A program made the translations under genes and the position numbers. From Paenimyroides aestuarii (GTDB lineage: Bacteria > Bacteroidota > Bacteroidia > Flavobacteriales > Flavobacteriaceae): 64,000 bases of DNA. Where the stretch lies: the NCBI RefSeq assembly GCF_024628805.1, contig NZ_CP102382.1:124001-188000 (forward strand). The letters are read 5' to 3'. The notes under the pieces are model-generated. The model searched no databases, had not been told where the DNA came from, and worked only from the letters and a program-made list of their open reading frames with translations. Every line of letters begins with the position of its first letter. Position 1 is the stretch's first letter. Shown here piece after piece: positions 28,248 to 38,700 of the stretch.

Positions 28248-30377
28248 TTAATTAAAATTGAGATTATATGTTAACTTAACAAAATAACTGCGTCCACTAA
28301 ATATGTTAACTGCGGCATCAACTTCATGACCTCCGCCCTCATTGACTCTTGATCTATTTAAAGTGGTAACGTTGAAAATATTTCGTGCTCCTATTGTGGC
28401 TTCAAACTTGTTATTCCAAAACATTTTACGAATAGACGCATCTAAATTACTATAAGAATCTCTCTCGGAAATCACAAATTCATCCATTCCAGCAACCCAT
28501 TCTTGAGATTTACCTATAAATTTGTAATAGGCAGCAAATGTTGTTTTCCAACTTGGCACGCTATATGAAACACTAGAATTAAAGTTAAAATCGTTAAAAA
28601 ACTTATCACTTGATTTAAAATCTAGATTATCTATAACTTGCGATACTAATGTAAGCGAGGCACCTAAATTAAATTTCCAGTTATCAAATACTAACTGATT
28701 GGTAGATGAGAAATTATAACTTTCATAATTACTTACATTTATAGTTTGATACATTGGCGTTGGTCCATCAAACCCAATAAGGGCACTTGTAATACGATCT
28801 TTTATATCATTGCGGCTTATCATTAAATTGTTTGATAAAAGCAATGCTTTTTCATTATTAGAAAAAGTGGTTACTTTCTTAATACTTGCTTCTAAAGAGT
28901 TACTTTTTTCTGGTATTAAATCTTCGTTTCCAACAAAATGATGCCCATCAAATATCAATCTAGAATACAACTCATCGAAATCTGGTGTTCTGTACGATTG
29001 TCCAATAGCAGCTCGAAATTCAAATCCGTTCTTCAATAAATATCTTCCTCCTAAAGAATAAGAATATTGATTTTCAAATATCGATTGGAAAGAATATCTG
29101 AATCCTGGTCGGAATGAAAATCTATCGTTTAAGTTAATATCTGTTATTGCAAAAACATCGTAATTATTTAGTTTTTTAGCTACATCTTGTGGATTTGCCG
29201 ATAATTCATCTACTATAGAAAAACCATTGGTATTTAAAAACTCATACCCAAGCTGTAAATTAAAAATTTCACTTTTGAAGAAATTACTAAATGTTCCTAT
29301 TGAATAAATAACATCTGTTGACTGTTGCTTTTCTTTTACATTTAACGTTTCTATACCGTGTGTTATATTATTTCTAAATGTTTCCTGCTCTCTTTTTTGC
29401 TGTTGATGAGATAGTGAAACATTAAAATTAACATGGTTAAAAAGTTTACCGCTTGCATTTAAATGATGATATAAACGATTAACAAAATAACGTTTATCTA
29501 ATCCGTATTTATAAGCTCCAATATCTTCATTATACCCAGATTGCACTACACGATTGTAATATTGTAAATCTTCGTCTAAAAATTCAAATCTATAGAAAAC
29601 CCTTAAATCATCTTTAGAGTAATTAATAAGTGTATTACCCTGTGTTTGCTGTCTTGGTAAAAATATATATCCTCTTTTACCATCGTTAAGGTCATGATGC
29701 TCTCCCTTTTGCCCCTTCAAGAAGCCTTTTGAATCATTTCGATTTAAACCTACAGATAGAAACCAATTATCATTTATATTATGATTAACTTTTAAAGCTT
29801 GAATATGTCGTCCTTTATTAAAAAAACTAAATTCTTTACCTACACTTTCCTCCTGTGCCGTTAATTGAAATTCCCATTTATGATCGGATGATTTCTTTGT
29901 AATAATATTTAAAACACCACTTACCGCATTTGCGCCGTGCGTAACACCCATAGATCCTTCGATAATTTCGACTCTTTCAACATCGTTTAAATTTATTTGA
30001 GATAAATCGGTGCTATTTCCAAAACCATTTTCACTAACTAATGGAACATTGTCTATTAAAATTTTAAAATATCTAGAATCAAGTCCAAACATTGAAACGG
30101 TTGACTTACCTGTTGAACTATCTGGTGTTACTGTGATATTTATGTATTGATTTAAAACATCGGCTAAATTAACAGCTCCTAAATTTTGAATATCTTCTTT
30201 AGAAATAACACGAACATTATTTATAGCTTTTTTAAGTGATTGCGGTTCTATCTGTGACGTAATAACTAATTCTTCTAATCTTGTATCTTCCATCGTTTGC
30301 TCTAATGAATCAACTTGTGCTTGCAGTACAAGCCCATTCATACAAATCAAAGAAAGATATATGTATTTAATTTCCAT
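28248..30377 (-). CDS. TonB-dependent receptor, heme type (HmuR-like)
   Basis: 709 residues, outer membrane. A signal peptide is followed by a TonB box-like LEELVITSQ, a plug domain (VRVISKEDIQNLGAVNLADVLNQYINI ... ILIDNVPLVSENGFGNSTDLSQINLNDVERVEIIEG ... AVSGVLNIITKK) and a beta-barrel ending in SYFVKLTYNLNFN with terminal aromatic residues. It transports heme or another iron chelate using TonB energy. It is first in the operon with hmuY and faces the ABC transporter genes across a shared operator. Confidence 0.9.
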   Translation of the reverse strand: MEIKYIYLSLICMNGLVLQAQVDSLEQTMEDTRLEELVITSQIEPQSLKKAINNVRVISKEDIQNLGAVNLADVLNQYINITVTPDSSTGKSTVSMFGLDSRYFKILIDNVPLVSENGFGNSTDLSQINLNDVERVEIIEGSMGVTHGANAVSGVLNIITKKSSDHKWEFQLTAQEESVGKEFSFFNKGRHIQALKVNHNINDNWFLSVGLNRNDSKGFLKGQKGEHHDLNDGKRGYIFLPRQQTQGNTLINYSKDDLRVFYRFEFLDEDLQYYNRVVQSGYNEDIGAYKYGLDKRYFVNRLYHHLNASGKLFNHVNFNVSLSHQQQKREQETFRNNITHGIETLNVKEKQQSTDVIYSIGTFSNFFKSEIFNLQLGYEFLNTNGFSIVDELSANPQDVAKKLNNYDVFAITDINLNDRFSFRPGFRYSFQSIFENQYSYSLGGRYLLKNGFEFRAAIGQSYRTPDFDELYSRLIFDGHHFVGNEDLIPEKSNSLEASIKKVTTFSNNEKALLLSNNLMISRNDIKDRITSALIGFDGPTPMYQTINVSNYESYNFSSTNQLVFDNWKFNLGASLTLVSQVIDNLDFKSSDKFFNDFNFNSSVSYSVPSWKTTFAAYYKFIGKSQEWVAGMDEFVISERDSYSNLDASIRKMFWNNKFEATIGARNIFNVTTLNRSRVNEGGGHEVDAAVNIFSGRSYFVKLTYNLNFN

Positions 30378-30385
30378 TATTTTTA

Positions 30386-30480
30386 TTTATTCTAATGTTA
30401 AATAACGAAAGCAAAAGTAAAAAGTTATTTTTATTTATTCTAAATAAATTCTTGTTTTTTAGAATAAATTTTTAATTTTG
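30386..30480. promoter_or_regulatory. divergent heme-locus promoters with palindromic operator
   Basis: TTATTCTAAA (30435-30444) and TTTAGAATAA (30458-30467) are a perfect 10-base inverted repeat with a 13-base spacer; a third copy, TTTATTCTAA, is at 30386-30395. The plus-strand promoter is TTG (30452-30454), 18 bases, TAATTTTG (30473-30480), so the operator overlaps it. The minus-strand promoter has TACTTTTG at 30419-30412. Such A/T-rich TTCTAAA half-sites next to iron genes suggest an iron- or heme-responsive repressor, probably of the Fur family; that identity is inference. Confidence 0.6.
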
Positions 30481-30524
30481 TGATGCGAAAAACGAATTAA
30501 TTTAATCTTAATATAAATAGTAAA

Positions 30525-31385
30525 ATGAAAAAAGTCCTTACTCTTATTGCATTTACAATGGTTTTAGTAAGCTGCAATCAAAAATCGAGTACCGCGAATA
30601 ATGGTACAAACACAGCCAATGAACCAGCAATAAACACCTCGCGAATTGTGTCATTAAACGGTGCAGTAACTGAAACCTTAGCGGCATTAGATGCATCAGA
30701 AAAAATTGTAGGAAGAGATGTTACTTCTACTTTTCCGAATGATTTAAAAGCAACCGATTTGGGACATGTTCGTTCCATTACAGCAGAAAGCATTTTGGCA
30801 CTGCAACCAACAGTGGTTTTTGGAACAACGAAGGACATGAATCCCAATTTAAACGAGCAATTAAAAAAAGCGAATGTTCCCTTAGTACTTATTGACCAAG
30901 AATATAGCGTGGAGGGTACTAAGCAGCTAATTACACAAGTTGCATCAAAGCTAAATAAAGAAAATTATCAACCTCTTTTAGATCATATTTCAACGAAAAT
31001 AAGCACCATTCAACCTTTTGCAAAAAAACCTAAAGTGCTTTTTATCTATGCGCGTGGTGCAGGAAATTTAATGGTTGCTGGTAAACAAACGCCTTTGCAC
31101 AGCATGATAGAATTGGCAGGTGCTGAAAATGCAGCCGCAGCTTTAACCGATTTTAAACCGTTAACTCCAGAAGCTTTGCTTACTACAAATCCCGATGTGA
31201 TTTTAATGTTCGATAGCGGTTTGCAAAGTGTTGGCGGTGTAGATGGTTTACTGAAAATAGACGGTATTGCGGCAACAAATGCTGGTAAGAATAAAAAAGT
31301 TGTTACCATGGACGGGCAATTACTTTCTGGTTTTGGTCCTCGTTTAGGAGAAGCAGTTATTGAATTACATAACAAATTACAATAA
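30525..31385 (+). CDS. hmuT: heme ABC transporter substrate-binding lipoprotein
   Basis: 286 residues. Signal peptide with lipobox (FTMVLVSCNQ), then a helical-backbone-type binding fold with RIVSLNGAVTETLAALDASEKIVGRDVTSTFP at the start and SGFGPRLGEAVIELH at the end. It binds heme in the periplasm and passes it to the permease. It is the first gene of a four-gene operon, and its stop overlaps the permease start by one base (TAATG). Confidence 0.88.
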   Translation: MKKVLTLIAFTMVLVSCNQKSSTANNGTNTANEPAINTSRIVSLNGAVTETLAALDASEKIVGRDVTSTFPNDLKATDLGHVRSITAESILALQPTVVFGTTKDMNPNLNEQLKKANVPLVLIDQEYSVEGTKQLITQVASKLNKENYQPLLDHISTKISTIQPFAKKPKVLFIYARGAGNLMVAGKQTPLHSMIELAGAENAAAALTDFKPLTPEALLTTNPDVILMFDSGLQSVGGVDGLLKIDGIAATNAGKNKKVVTMDGQLLSGFGPRLGEAVIELHNKLQ

Positions 31386-32413
31386 TGAAAAAGAAAATTG
31401 CTGTTTACAAACGCTTGTTTTACATTGTTTTACTGGTTGCTTTGGTAACAGCATTGTATTTGGGTGCTTATGATTTTAACACGTCGATAATAGAAATCAT
31501 CAGCACCTATTTTTCTACACGAACACATACACCCGATTCTTTTGTTTTAATAGAACTGCGTATTCCGCGCATTTTAATGGCCATTTTAACAGGTGCTGCA
31601 TTGGCAATTAGCGGTACTAGTTTGCAGGGCTTGTTTAAAAATCCGTTAGCATCACCCGATTTAATTGGCATCACATCAGGAGCGGTATTGTTTGCGGCTT
31701 TAACAATTGTTTTTGGTTCGGCAATAATGCCTTTGCTTCCTGCTTTTTTTCGATACATATTGCTGAGTATTATGGCGTTTATAGGTGCATTATTAACTAT
31801 GTGGTTTGTATATAAAATGGCAACTTCGAACGGAAAAACCCATGTGCTCATTTTGTTACTTTCGGGTGTGGCTATCACGGCTTTAACAGGTGCTGTCACC
31901 GGTTTTTTAACCTATATTTCAACAGAAGAAGAACTGCGAAACATCACTTTTTGGTCATTGGGTAGTTTAGCCGGAGCAAATTGGTGGAAAGTTTTGTTGG
32001 TATTTATTGTTGTTGCGGGCGGAAGTATATTTTTACTTAAAAAAGGCAAAGTGCTCAATGCTTTAATGCTAGGCGAAAAAGAAGCGGCGCACTTAGGTTT
32101 CCACATTGAAAGAACTAAAAAACAAATCATCATTGCATCTTCACTAATGGTGGGTTGCGTGGTTGCTTTCAACGGAACCATTGGTTTTATTGGTTTAGTG
32201 GTGCCTTATATATTACGCTTTGTGTTTCATTCCAACTATACCATACTTTTGCCTTTGTCGATGCTTTTAGGAGCTGTTGTGCTTTTAATTGCCGATACCA
32301 TTAGTAGATTAATTGTGATTCCGGCAGAATTGCCCATTGGTATTTTAACAGCTATTATGGGAGCACCCGTTTTTATTTCGATTTTAATCAATTATAAAAG
32401 AAAATTAAAATGA
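31385..32413 (+). CDS. hmuU: heme ABC transporter permease (FecCD family)
   Basis: 342 residues with about ten hydrophobic segments. FecCD motifs are present: LRIPRILMAILTGAALAISGTSLQGLFKNPLASPDLIGITSGA near residue 60 and ELPIGILTAIMGAPVFISIL near the end, the region that contacts the ATPase. It forms the inner-membrane channel for heme import. The stop overlaps the ATPase start (ATGA, 4 bases), consistent with translational coupling. Confidence 0.9.
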   Translation: MKKKIAVYKRLFYIVLLVALVTALYLGAYDFNTSIIEIISTYFSTRTHTPDSFVLIELRIPRILMAILTGAALAISGTSLQGLFKNPLASPDLIGITSGAVLFAALTIVFGSAIMPLLPAFFRYILLSIMAFIGALLTMWFVYKMATSNGKTHVLILLLSGVAITALTGAVTGFLTYISTEEELRNITFWSLGSLAGANWWKVLLVFIVVAGGSIFLLKKGKVLNALMLGEKEAAHLGFHIERTKKQIIIASSLMVGCVVAFNGTIGFIGLVVPYILRFVFHSNYTILLPLSMLLGAVVLLIADTISRLIVIPAELPIGILTAIMGAPVFISILINYKRKLK

Positions 32414-33183
32414 TACAAATTCACAATTTAAACGTTCAAGTAAACAATCGTTTTCTTTTAAAAAATATCGATTTAGAGATTCATAAAGGCGAACTCATTG
32501 CCATTGTTGGTCCAAACGGAGCAGGAAAATCCACCTTTTTAAGTTGTGTGGCAAACGAAATTTCGTATCAATCTGAAAAATTCTTCTTTAAAAACACCGA
32601 AATTAAATCCTACAAAAAAGAAGAAATTCCCTTTCATAGGGCAAAATTTTCGCAGCATCACTCAAATGAAATCAACTTAAAAAACGATGAAATTGTGCTC
32701 ATGGGCAGGTATCCTTACTTTAATGCAGAACCACATGCAAACGATTTAAAAATTGTAGAAAAATGGATGGCAAATACCCAAACCAATCATTTAAATGACC
32801 GCGAATATGAACAATTGTCTGGTGGTGAAAAACAGCGTTTACATTTAGCACGCGTTTTTGCTCAATTAGAAAATTCTGTTGAAAATAAATTATTATTGTT
32901 AGATGAACCTTTGAATAATCTAGATGTGGCGCATCAATTCAAAACCTTACATTTAATAAAAGAATTCACCCAACAAAACAATTCGGCTTTGGTGGTTTTA
33001 CACGATTTAAACATTGCCGCACAATTTGCCGATCGCTTATTATTAATGAACAAAAGCTGCGTCGAAATATTCGATGAACCCCAAAAAGTACTCACTCAAG
33101 AACGCATTTCAAGGGTGTATCAATATCCGTGTAGCATTACACCTCATCCTAAAAACAAACAACCTATTATATTATTTGGATAA
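32410..33183 (+). CDS. hmuV: heme ABC transporter ATP-binding protein
   Basis: 257 residues, complete ATPase: Walker A GPNGAGKST (about residues 37-45), signature LSGGEKQRLHLARVF, Walker B LLLLDEPLNNLD and the switch histidine in VVLHDLN. Its insert and C-terminus match the heme-importer subfamily HmuV. It acts with the permease encoded upstream. Confidence 0.9.
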   Translation: MIQIHNLNVQVNNRFLLKNIDLEIHKGELIAIVGPNGAGKSTFLSCVANEISYQSEKFFFKNTEIKSYKKEEIPFHRAKFSQHHSNEINLKNDEIVLMGRYPYFNAEPHANDLKIVEKWMANTQTNHLNDREYEQLSGGEKQRLHLARVFAQLENSVENKLLLLDEPLNNLDVAHQFKTLHLIKEFTQQNNSALVVLHDLNIAAQFADRLLLMNKSCVEIFDEPQKVLTQERISRVYQYPCSITPHPKNKQPIILFG

Positions 33184-33196
33184 ATTTTAATCAATT

Positions 33197-34234
33197 ATGA
33201 ATACAACAGAAAGTTTAAAAACACAATGGGATTTGCTAAAACAAGAGCAACCACAGCTAAGAATACGCAACGCTGCAGCACAATTAGGCGTTAGTGAAAT
33301 GGAATTATTGGCAACAAAAATAGACAATGGTGTTACACGTTTACGCCCAGAATTTAAAGAAATTTTATCAGAAATGAAATCGTTGGGCAAAGTGATGGCT
33401 TTAACCAGAAACGACGAATGTGTACATGAACGCAAAGGAATTTATTTGAACGGAGATTTTTCTAATCCACATGCAGGTTTATTTGTGGGCGAAGATATTG
33501 ACTTACGAATTTTCTTGTCGCATTGGAAAAAAGCATTTGCAGTAATCGAAGAAAATGCACGTGGAACATCAAAAAGTATTCAGTTTTTTGGAAAAGATGG
33601 CGAAGCGATTCACAAAATATTTTTAACAGCCGATAGCAATGAAACGGCTTTTAATGCATTAGTTGAAAAATACAAAAGCGAAGATCAGCAACCATTTGAA
33701 ACCACCGAAGCTTATACAGTAAACTTAGACGAAAAACCAGACAACGAAATTGATGTAGAAGGTTTTAAACAAGCATGGATAGATTTAAAAGATACCCACG
33801 AGTTTTTTGGAATGTTGCGCAAATTTGGTGTTTCTCGTACACAAGCATTGCGTTTGGCTCCGTCTGATTTTCATGCAAAGCAAATCTCAAAAGATGCAAT
33901 TGTCACCATGCTAGAAGAAGTTGCCAAAGAAAAAACACCAATTATGGTTTTTGTGGGCAACAAAGGAAACATCCAAATTCATACAGGAAATATTCGCAAA
34001 ACCATGTGGCATCAAGAATGGTACAATATCATGGATCCCGATTTTAACCTGCATTTAGATATGAGCAAAATTGCACAAACTTGGGTGGTTCGCAAACCCA
34101 CCGAAGATGGCGTGGTTACAGCAATTGAAGTTTTTAATGAAATGGGCGATATTATTGTTCAGTTCTTTGGAAAACGCAAACCAGGTATTCCAGAATTAGA
34201 TGTTTGGAGAACAACGGTTGAGAAATTGAATTAA
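33197..34234 (+). CDS. hmuS: hemin-degrading/heme-handling protein HmuS
   Basis: 345 residues, cytosolic, made of two related halves (about 1-170 and 175-345): each has an MK-LG-V-ALTRND/ FVGNKGNIQIHTG-type segment and a LR-FLSHWK or LHLDMSKIA segment. HmuS/HemS proteins bind imported heme and either chaperone or break it down. Last gene of the heme operon, 13 bases after hmuV, followed by a terminator. Confidence 0.9.
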   Translation: MNTTESLKTQWDLLKQEQPQLRIRNAAAQLGVSEMELLATKIDNGVTRLRPEFKEILSEMKSLGKVMALTRNDECVHERKGIYLNGDFSNPHAGLFVGEDIDLRIFLSHWKKAFAVIEENARGTSKSIQFFGKDGEAIHKIFLTADSNETAFNALVEKYKSEDQQPFETTEAYTVNLDEKPDNEIDVEGFKQAWIDLKDTHEFFGMLRKFGVSRTQALRLAPSDFHAKQISKDAIVTMLEEVAKEKTPIMVFVGNKGNIQIHTGNIRKTMWHQEWYNIMDPDFNLHLDMSKIAQTWVVRKPTEDGVVTAIEVFNEMGDIIVQFFGKRKPGIPELDVWRTTVEKLN

Positions 34235-34242
34235 GAAATAAG

Positions 34243-34273
34243 AAGCTGTCCGAAAAGTCGGACAGCTTTTTTT
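34243..34273 (+). terminator. terminator of the heme ABC operon
   Basis: AAGCTGTCCGA and TCGGACAGCTT flank a short loop with a long T-run. It may also end the convergent efflux operon. Confidence 0.85.
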
Positions 34274-34286
34274 TATATTTCAATGA

Positions 34287-35720
34287 TCAATTCCAACCAC
34301 CGCCTAGGGCTTTGTAAACCGTTATAGTAGTTTGTAACTGTTTCATTTTGGTTTCAATCAATTCAAATTTTGCTTCAAGCGCTTCGCGCTGGGTAAGTAG
34401 CACCTCCATATAATCTGCTCGTGCAGATTTAAAAAGGTTATTCGAAATGGTGATTGATTGTGTTAGTGCATCTACTTCTTGCTGTTTTAAACTGTAACTG
34501 TTTTCTAAATTTTGCATTTTAGATAAATGGTTAGCCACTTCTATATAAGCAGATAGCACCGTTTGTTCATATTCAAAAACCGCCTGAATTTGTTTTGCAT
34601 TTGCGTTGTAATAGGCTGCTTTGATTGCATTTCGGTTTACAAGTGGGGCAACCAAATCACCTGCTAACGAATACAAAAGGGATTGAGGCTTAAATATATA
34701 ACTTGGGTTAAACGCACTGTAACCAGCTGCTGCAGAAATACCTACCGATGGGTAGAATTGTGCTTTTGCGGTTTTTATATCTAATTTTGCTGCCGCTAAC
34801 AACAGTTCTGCTTTCTTAATATCGGGTCTGTTTTCTAATAAATCTGCCGGTAAACCTGCGAATATTTTTTGTGGAACTAAGTTTGAAAAATCTTCAGTGC
34901 TTCGTTCAATTGTTTGCGGATATCTTCCTACTAAAAAATTAATTCTGTTTTCGGTTTCAATAATTTGCTGTTTAATTTCAAATTGCAAGCCAGTGGTTTT
35001 TAAAACCTGTGCCTGAAATCGTTTAACGGCCAATTCGTTGCTCCGAGCTGCCTCTTTTAAAAGTTTTACCATATTCAAGGCATTGTTTTGAATTTCGATG
35101 TTTTGCTGCACTATTGTTAATTCATTATCCAGCGCCAACAGCTCATAATAGGATTGTGCAATTTCTGCAACCAACTGTGTTTTCATAAAACTTTGTCCTT
35201 CAATGGTTGCCAAATAACGGTTTACAGCTGCTTTTTTTGCGTTGTGCAATTTGCCCCAAATGTCTAATTCCCAGTTAGCAACTGCGGCTACACCAAAATC
35301 GGTTAATGGTTCGGGCATTTCTTTGCCTGGCTCTATATTGGTAGTTGCTTCCATTGCTCCAATATTTGTGAATCGAGCCACTTTATCCACTCCGGCACCT
35401 GCTTTTAAACCAACCGATGGTAAATATTCCGACTTGCGCAAGCGAATTTCATTTTTTGTAATGTCAATTTCTTGGAGCATTATATTTAATTCCTGATTGT
35501 TTTCGAATGCTGTTTCTATTAAATGCTGTAAATGCACATCGGTAAAATATGTTTTCCAATCCATTTTTGCAGAGTTAATGGTGTCATTTTGCATCCATCC
35601 AAAGTCAGCAGGAACTGTTCGGTTTTCTTGTTTTTCTTTAATATCAATTGATTTACATGCGGCTATGTTTAAAAGTATGCAGCCTATTACTGCATACTTA
35701 AATAGTTTTTGTTTGTTCAT
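34287..35720 (-). CDS. TolC-family outer-membrane efflux lipoprotein (NodT/OprM type)
   Basis: 477 residues. Signal with lipobox (CILLNIAACKSID), then two related halves of coiled-coil and barrel. Recognisable segments are NWELDIWGKLHNAKKAAVNRYLATIEGQ and LPADLLENRPDIKKAELLLAAAKLDIKTAKAQFYPSVGISAAAGY. It forms the trimeric exit duct of the RND pump encoded upstream; the two genes are two bases apart. Third gene of the efflux operon. Confidence 0.92.
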   Translation of the reverse strand: MNKQKLFKYAVIGCILLNIAACKSIDIKEKQENRTVPADFGWMQNDTINSAKMDWKTYFTDVHLQHLIETAFENNQELNIMLQEIDITKNEIRLRKSEYLPSVGLKAGAGVDKVARFTNIGAMEATTNIEPGKEMPEPLTDFGVAAVANWELDIWGKLHNAKKAAVNRYLATIEGQSFMKTQLVAEIAQSYYELLALDNELTIVQQNIEIQNNALNMVKLLKEAARSNELAVKRFQAQVLKTTGLQFEIKQQIIETENRINFLVGRYPQTIERSTEDFSNLVPQKIFAGLPADLLENRPDIKKAELLLAAAKLDIKTAKAQFYPSVGISAAAGYSAFNPSYIFKPQSLLYSLAGDLVAPLVNRNAIKAAYYNANAKQIQAVFEYEQTVLSAYIEVANHLSKMQNLENSYSLKQQEVDALTQSITISNNLFKSARADYMEVLLTQREALEAKFELIETKMKQLQTTITVYKALGGGWN

Positions 35721-35722
35721 GT

Positions 35723-38700
35723 TTAATAAATATCTTTGGTTAGTGGCGATTCATCTTCATTTTTAATCATTTTCCGTCCATCTGCAATTTTTGCGAATAT
35801 GTAATAAAGTCCGGGAATAATCACAACCCCGAAAAGCGTACCGAAAAGCATACCGCCCAAAGCAGATGCTCCGATGGTGTGGTTGCCAATTGCACCTGCT
35901 CCATGAGCAAAAATTAGCGGAATAAGTCCGGCGATGAACGCAAAAGAAGTCATTAAAATTGGACGGAAGCGAACTGTTGCAGCTTCAATAGCAGCATTTA
36001 AAATAGTGGCACCGCTTTGCCTTTTCTGCACAGCATATTCCACAATAAGCACGGCATTTTTACCAAGCAATCCAATAAGCATTATTAGACCTACTTGCGC
36101 ATAAATATCGTTTGCCAAGCCCATTGCTTTCAACATAAACAACGAACCAAAAATACCCATTGGCAATGACATAATTACCGCCAAAGGCAATATGAAACTT
36201 TCGTATTGTGCTGCTAAAACCAAATAAACAAAAATTAAAACCACACCAAATACATACAAGGCTTCATTGCCGCGTTGTGCTTCGTCAAATGATAAACCTT
36301 CCCAAGCTATTTTATAGCCGTGAGGCAATGTTTGTTGTGCTGTTTCATTGATTGCCTTAATGGCATCAGCAGTAGTATAACCCGGCGCTGGAAGCCCGCG
36401 AATTGAAGCGGAATTGTACATGTTATAACGCGTAATTTCGTTGGGGCCTTGGGTTTTCTTTAGTTTCATAAAAGCGGAGTACGGAACCATTTCACCCTGC
36501 TCATTTTTTACATATAAATTCAGAATATCACTTGGCAAACTTCGAAACTCGGGAGATGACTGCACATACACTTTGAAAAATTGACCAAAACGAATGAATC
36601 CTTGCTCGTAGGTACTACCAATAAGAATGTTTAAATTTTCCATAGCTTTTCCAATCGAAACCCCTTTTTGCATCGCAGCATTATTATCTATCTGCAATTC
36701 ATATTGCGGATAATTGGCAGCAAAAAATGTAAACACACCGGTTAATTCTTTTCGTTTGTTTAAGTTGGCCATAAATTCTTTATTGATTCTATCGAATTCA
36801 TGGTAATCAGTAGTTGCATTTTGATCTAATAAACGCATTGAGAAACCACCAGAAGATCCAAAGCCCGGAATTGCCGGTGGTTCAAAAAATTCGATTACTG
36901 CTCCTAAATTTCGTGTTTTGCCTTCTAATTCCTCCATAATTTCGGTTACGGAGTGTTCCCGATCGCTCCAATTTTTTAGGTTTATTAAGCATGTTCCTGC
37001 ATTGGAACCACGCCCTTCGGTCATAATTTCATAACCTGCCAAAGAAGAAACCGATTCAATTCCTGGAACTTCTTCGCAAATTTTTTGAAGATTACGTGCC
37101 ACTTGATTGGTTTGTTCTAAGGTGGATCCAGGTGGGGTTTGAATGATGGCGTAAATGGTTCCTTGATCTTCACTAGGAATAAAACCGCCGGGCAAAAATT
37201 GGTTTTGCACATAGATTGCTCCACAAAAAACAAGTAATACTGCCCAAGTGACCGATTTTCGGTTTACAATTCGTTTTAAAATACTCACATATTTACCTGT
37301 AAGTTTATCGAAACCTCTGTTAAACGCATCAATAAATCGGGTTATTATTGTTGCTTTTTTAGGTTTTCCATGATGATTTTTTAGCAAAATGGCACATAAA
37401 ACGGGTGTAAGCGTAAGGGCAATTACTGCTGAAATCACAATAGAACTGGCCATGGTGATAGAGAATTGACGGTAAAAAGTTCCAACCGGTCCTGTCATAA
37501 ATGAAATGGGTAAAAATACCGAAACCATCACCATGGTTATTGCAATGATTGCTCCGCTGATTTCGCCCATTACTTCTTTCACTGCCTTATATGGCGATAG
37601 GTTTTTTTCTTCCATTTTGGCATGTACGGCTTCTACGACCACAATGGCGTCATCTACCACTATACCAATTGCCAATACCAAAGCAAAAAGCGTAACCAAG
37701 TTAATAGATAATCCAAAAATCTGAATGAAAAAGAAGGCACCGATTAAAGAAACCGGAACGGCTATAATGGGGATAATGGTAGAGCGCCAATCGCCCAAGA
37801 AAATAAATACAACCACTGCTACCAACAAAAATGCATCGCGCAAAGTGTGGATTACTTGCTCTATGGATGCATCTAAAAAGTTTGAAACATCGTAACTAAT
37901 TTTATAATCAACACCTGGGGGAAAATTTTGTTTCATTTCTTCCAGTTTCACTTTCACTTGTTCAATTACTTCGTTGGCATTGCTGCCATAGTTTTGTTTC
38001 AAAACGATAGATGCAGACGGATCGCCATCTAAATTAGAATAAATATCAAAAAACTCACTTCCCAACTCAACGTTGGCAATGTCTTTCAACTTAATACTTT
38101 CACCTTCTGAATTGGCACGAATAATAATGTTTTCATACTCTTCGGGTTTGTTGTATTGTCCTTTATACGTTAAAACATATTCCAACGATTGGGCAGCGAT
38201 ACCCGAGCTTTGACCAATTCTACCTGGTCGACCAATGATGCTTTGTTCGCCAATGGCATCCATAACCTCATCAACCGAAATGCGGTACGCACGCATTCGT
38301 TCTGGGTTTAGCCACACACGCATGGCATAGCGTCGGCTTCCTAATATTTGTGATTTTGCAATCCCTTTAACGCGGTTTATTTCTGGGATAATGTTTACAG
38401 TAGCATAATTGTACAAGAATTTTTCATCCATGCTTTTATTTTTACTGTATAAGTTCACATACATAAGCATACTTGGCTGAATAGGTGTGACCACAACGCC
38501 TTCTTTCTGAACCAATTCAGGCAGTAAAGGCATTACTTGATCAATACGTGTTTTTACCAATACTACTGCTTCGTTGGGGTCGGTTCCGGGATCAAAAACC
38601 ACATTTAAAGTTGCTTCTCCGGCACTGGTTGCATCGGTAGAAATATACCGCATGCCTTGCACCCCATTGATGGCATTTTCTAAAGTGATTAAGGACGATT

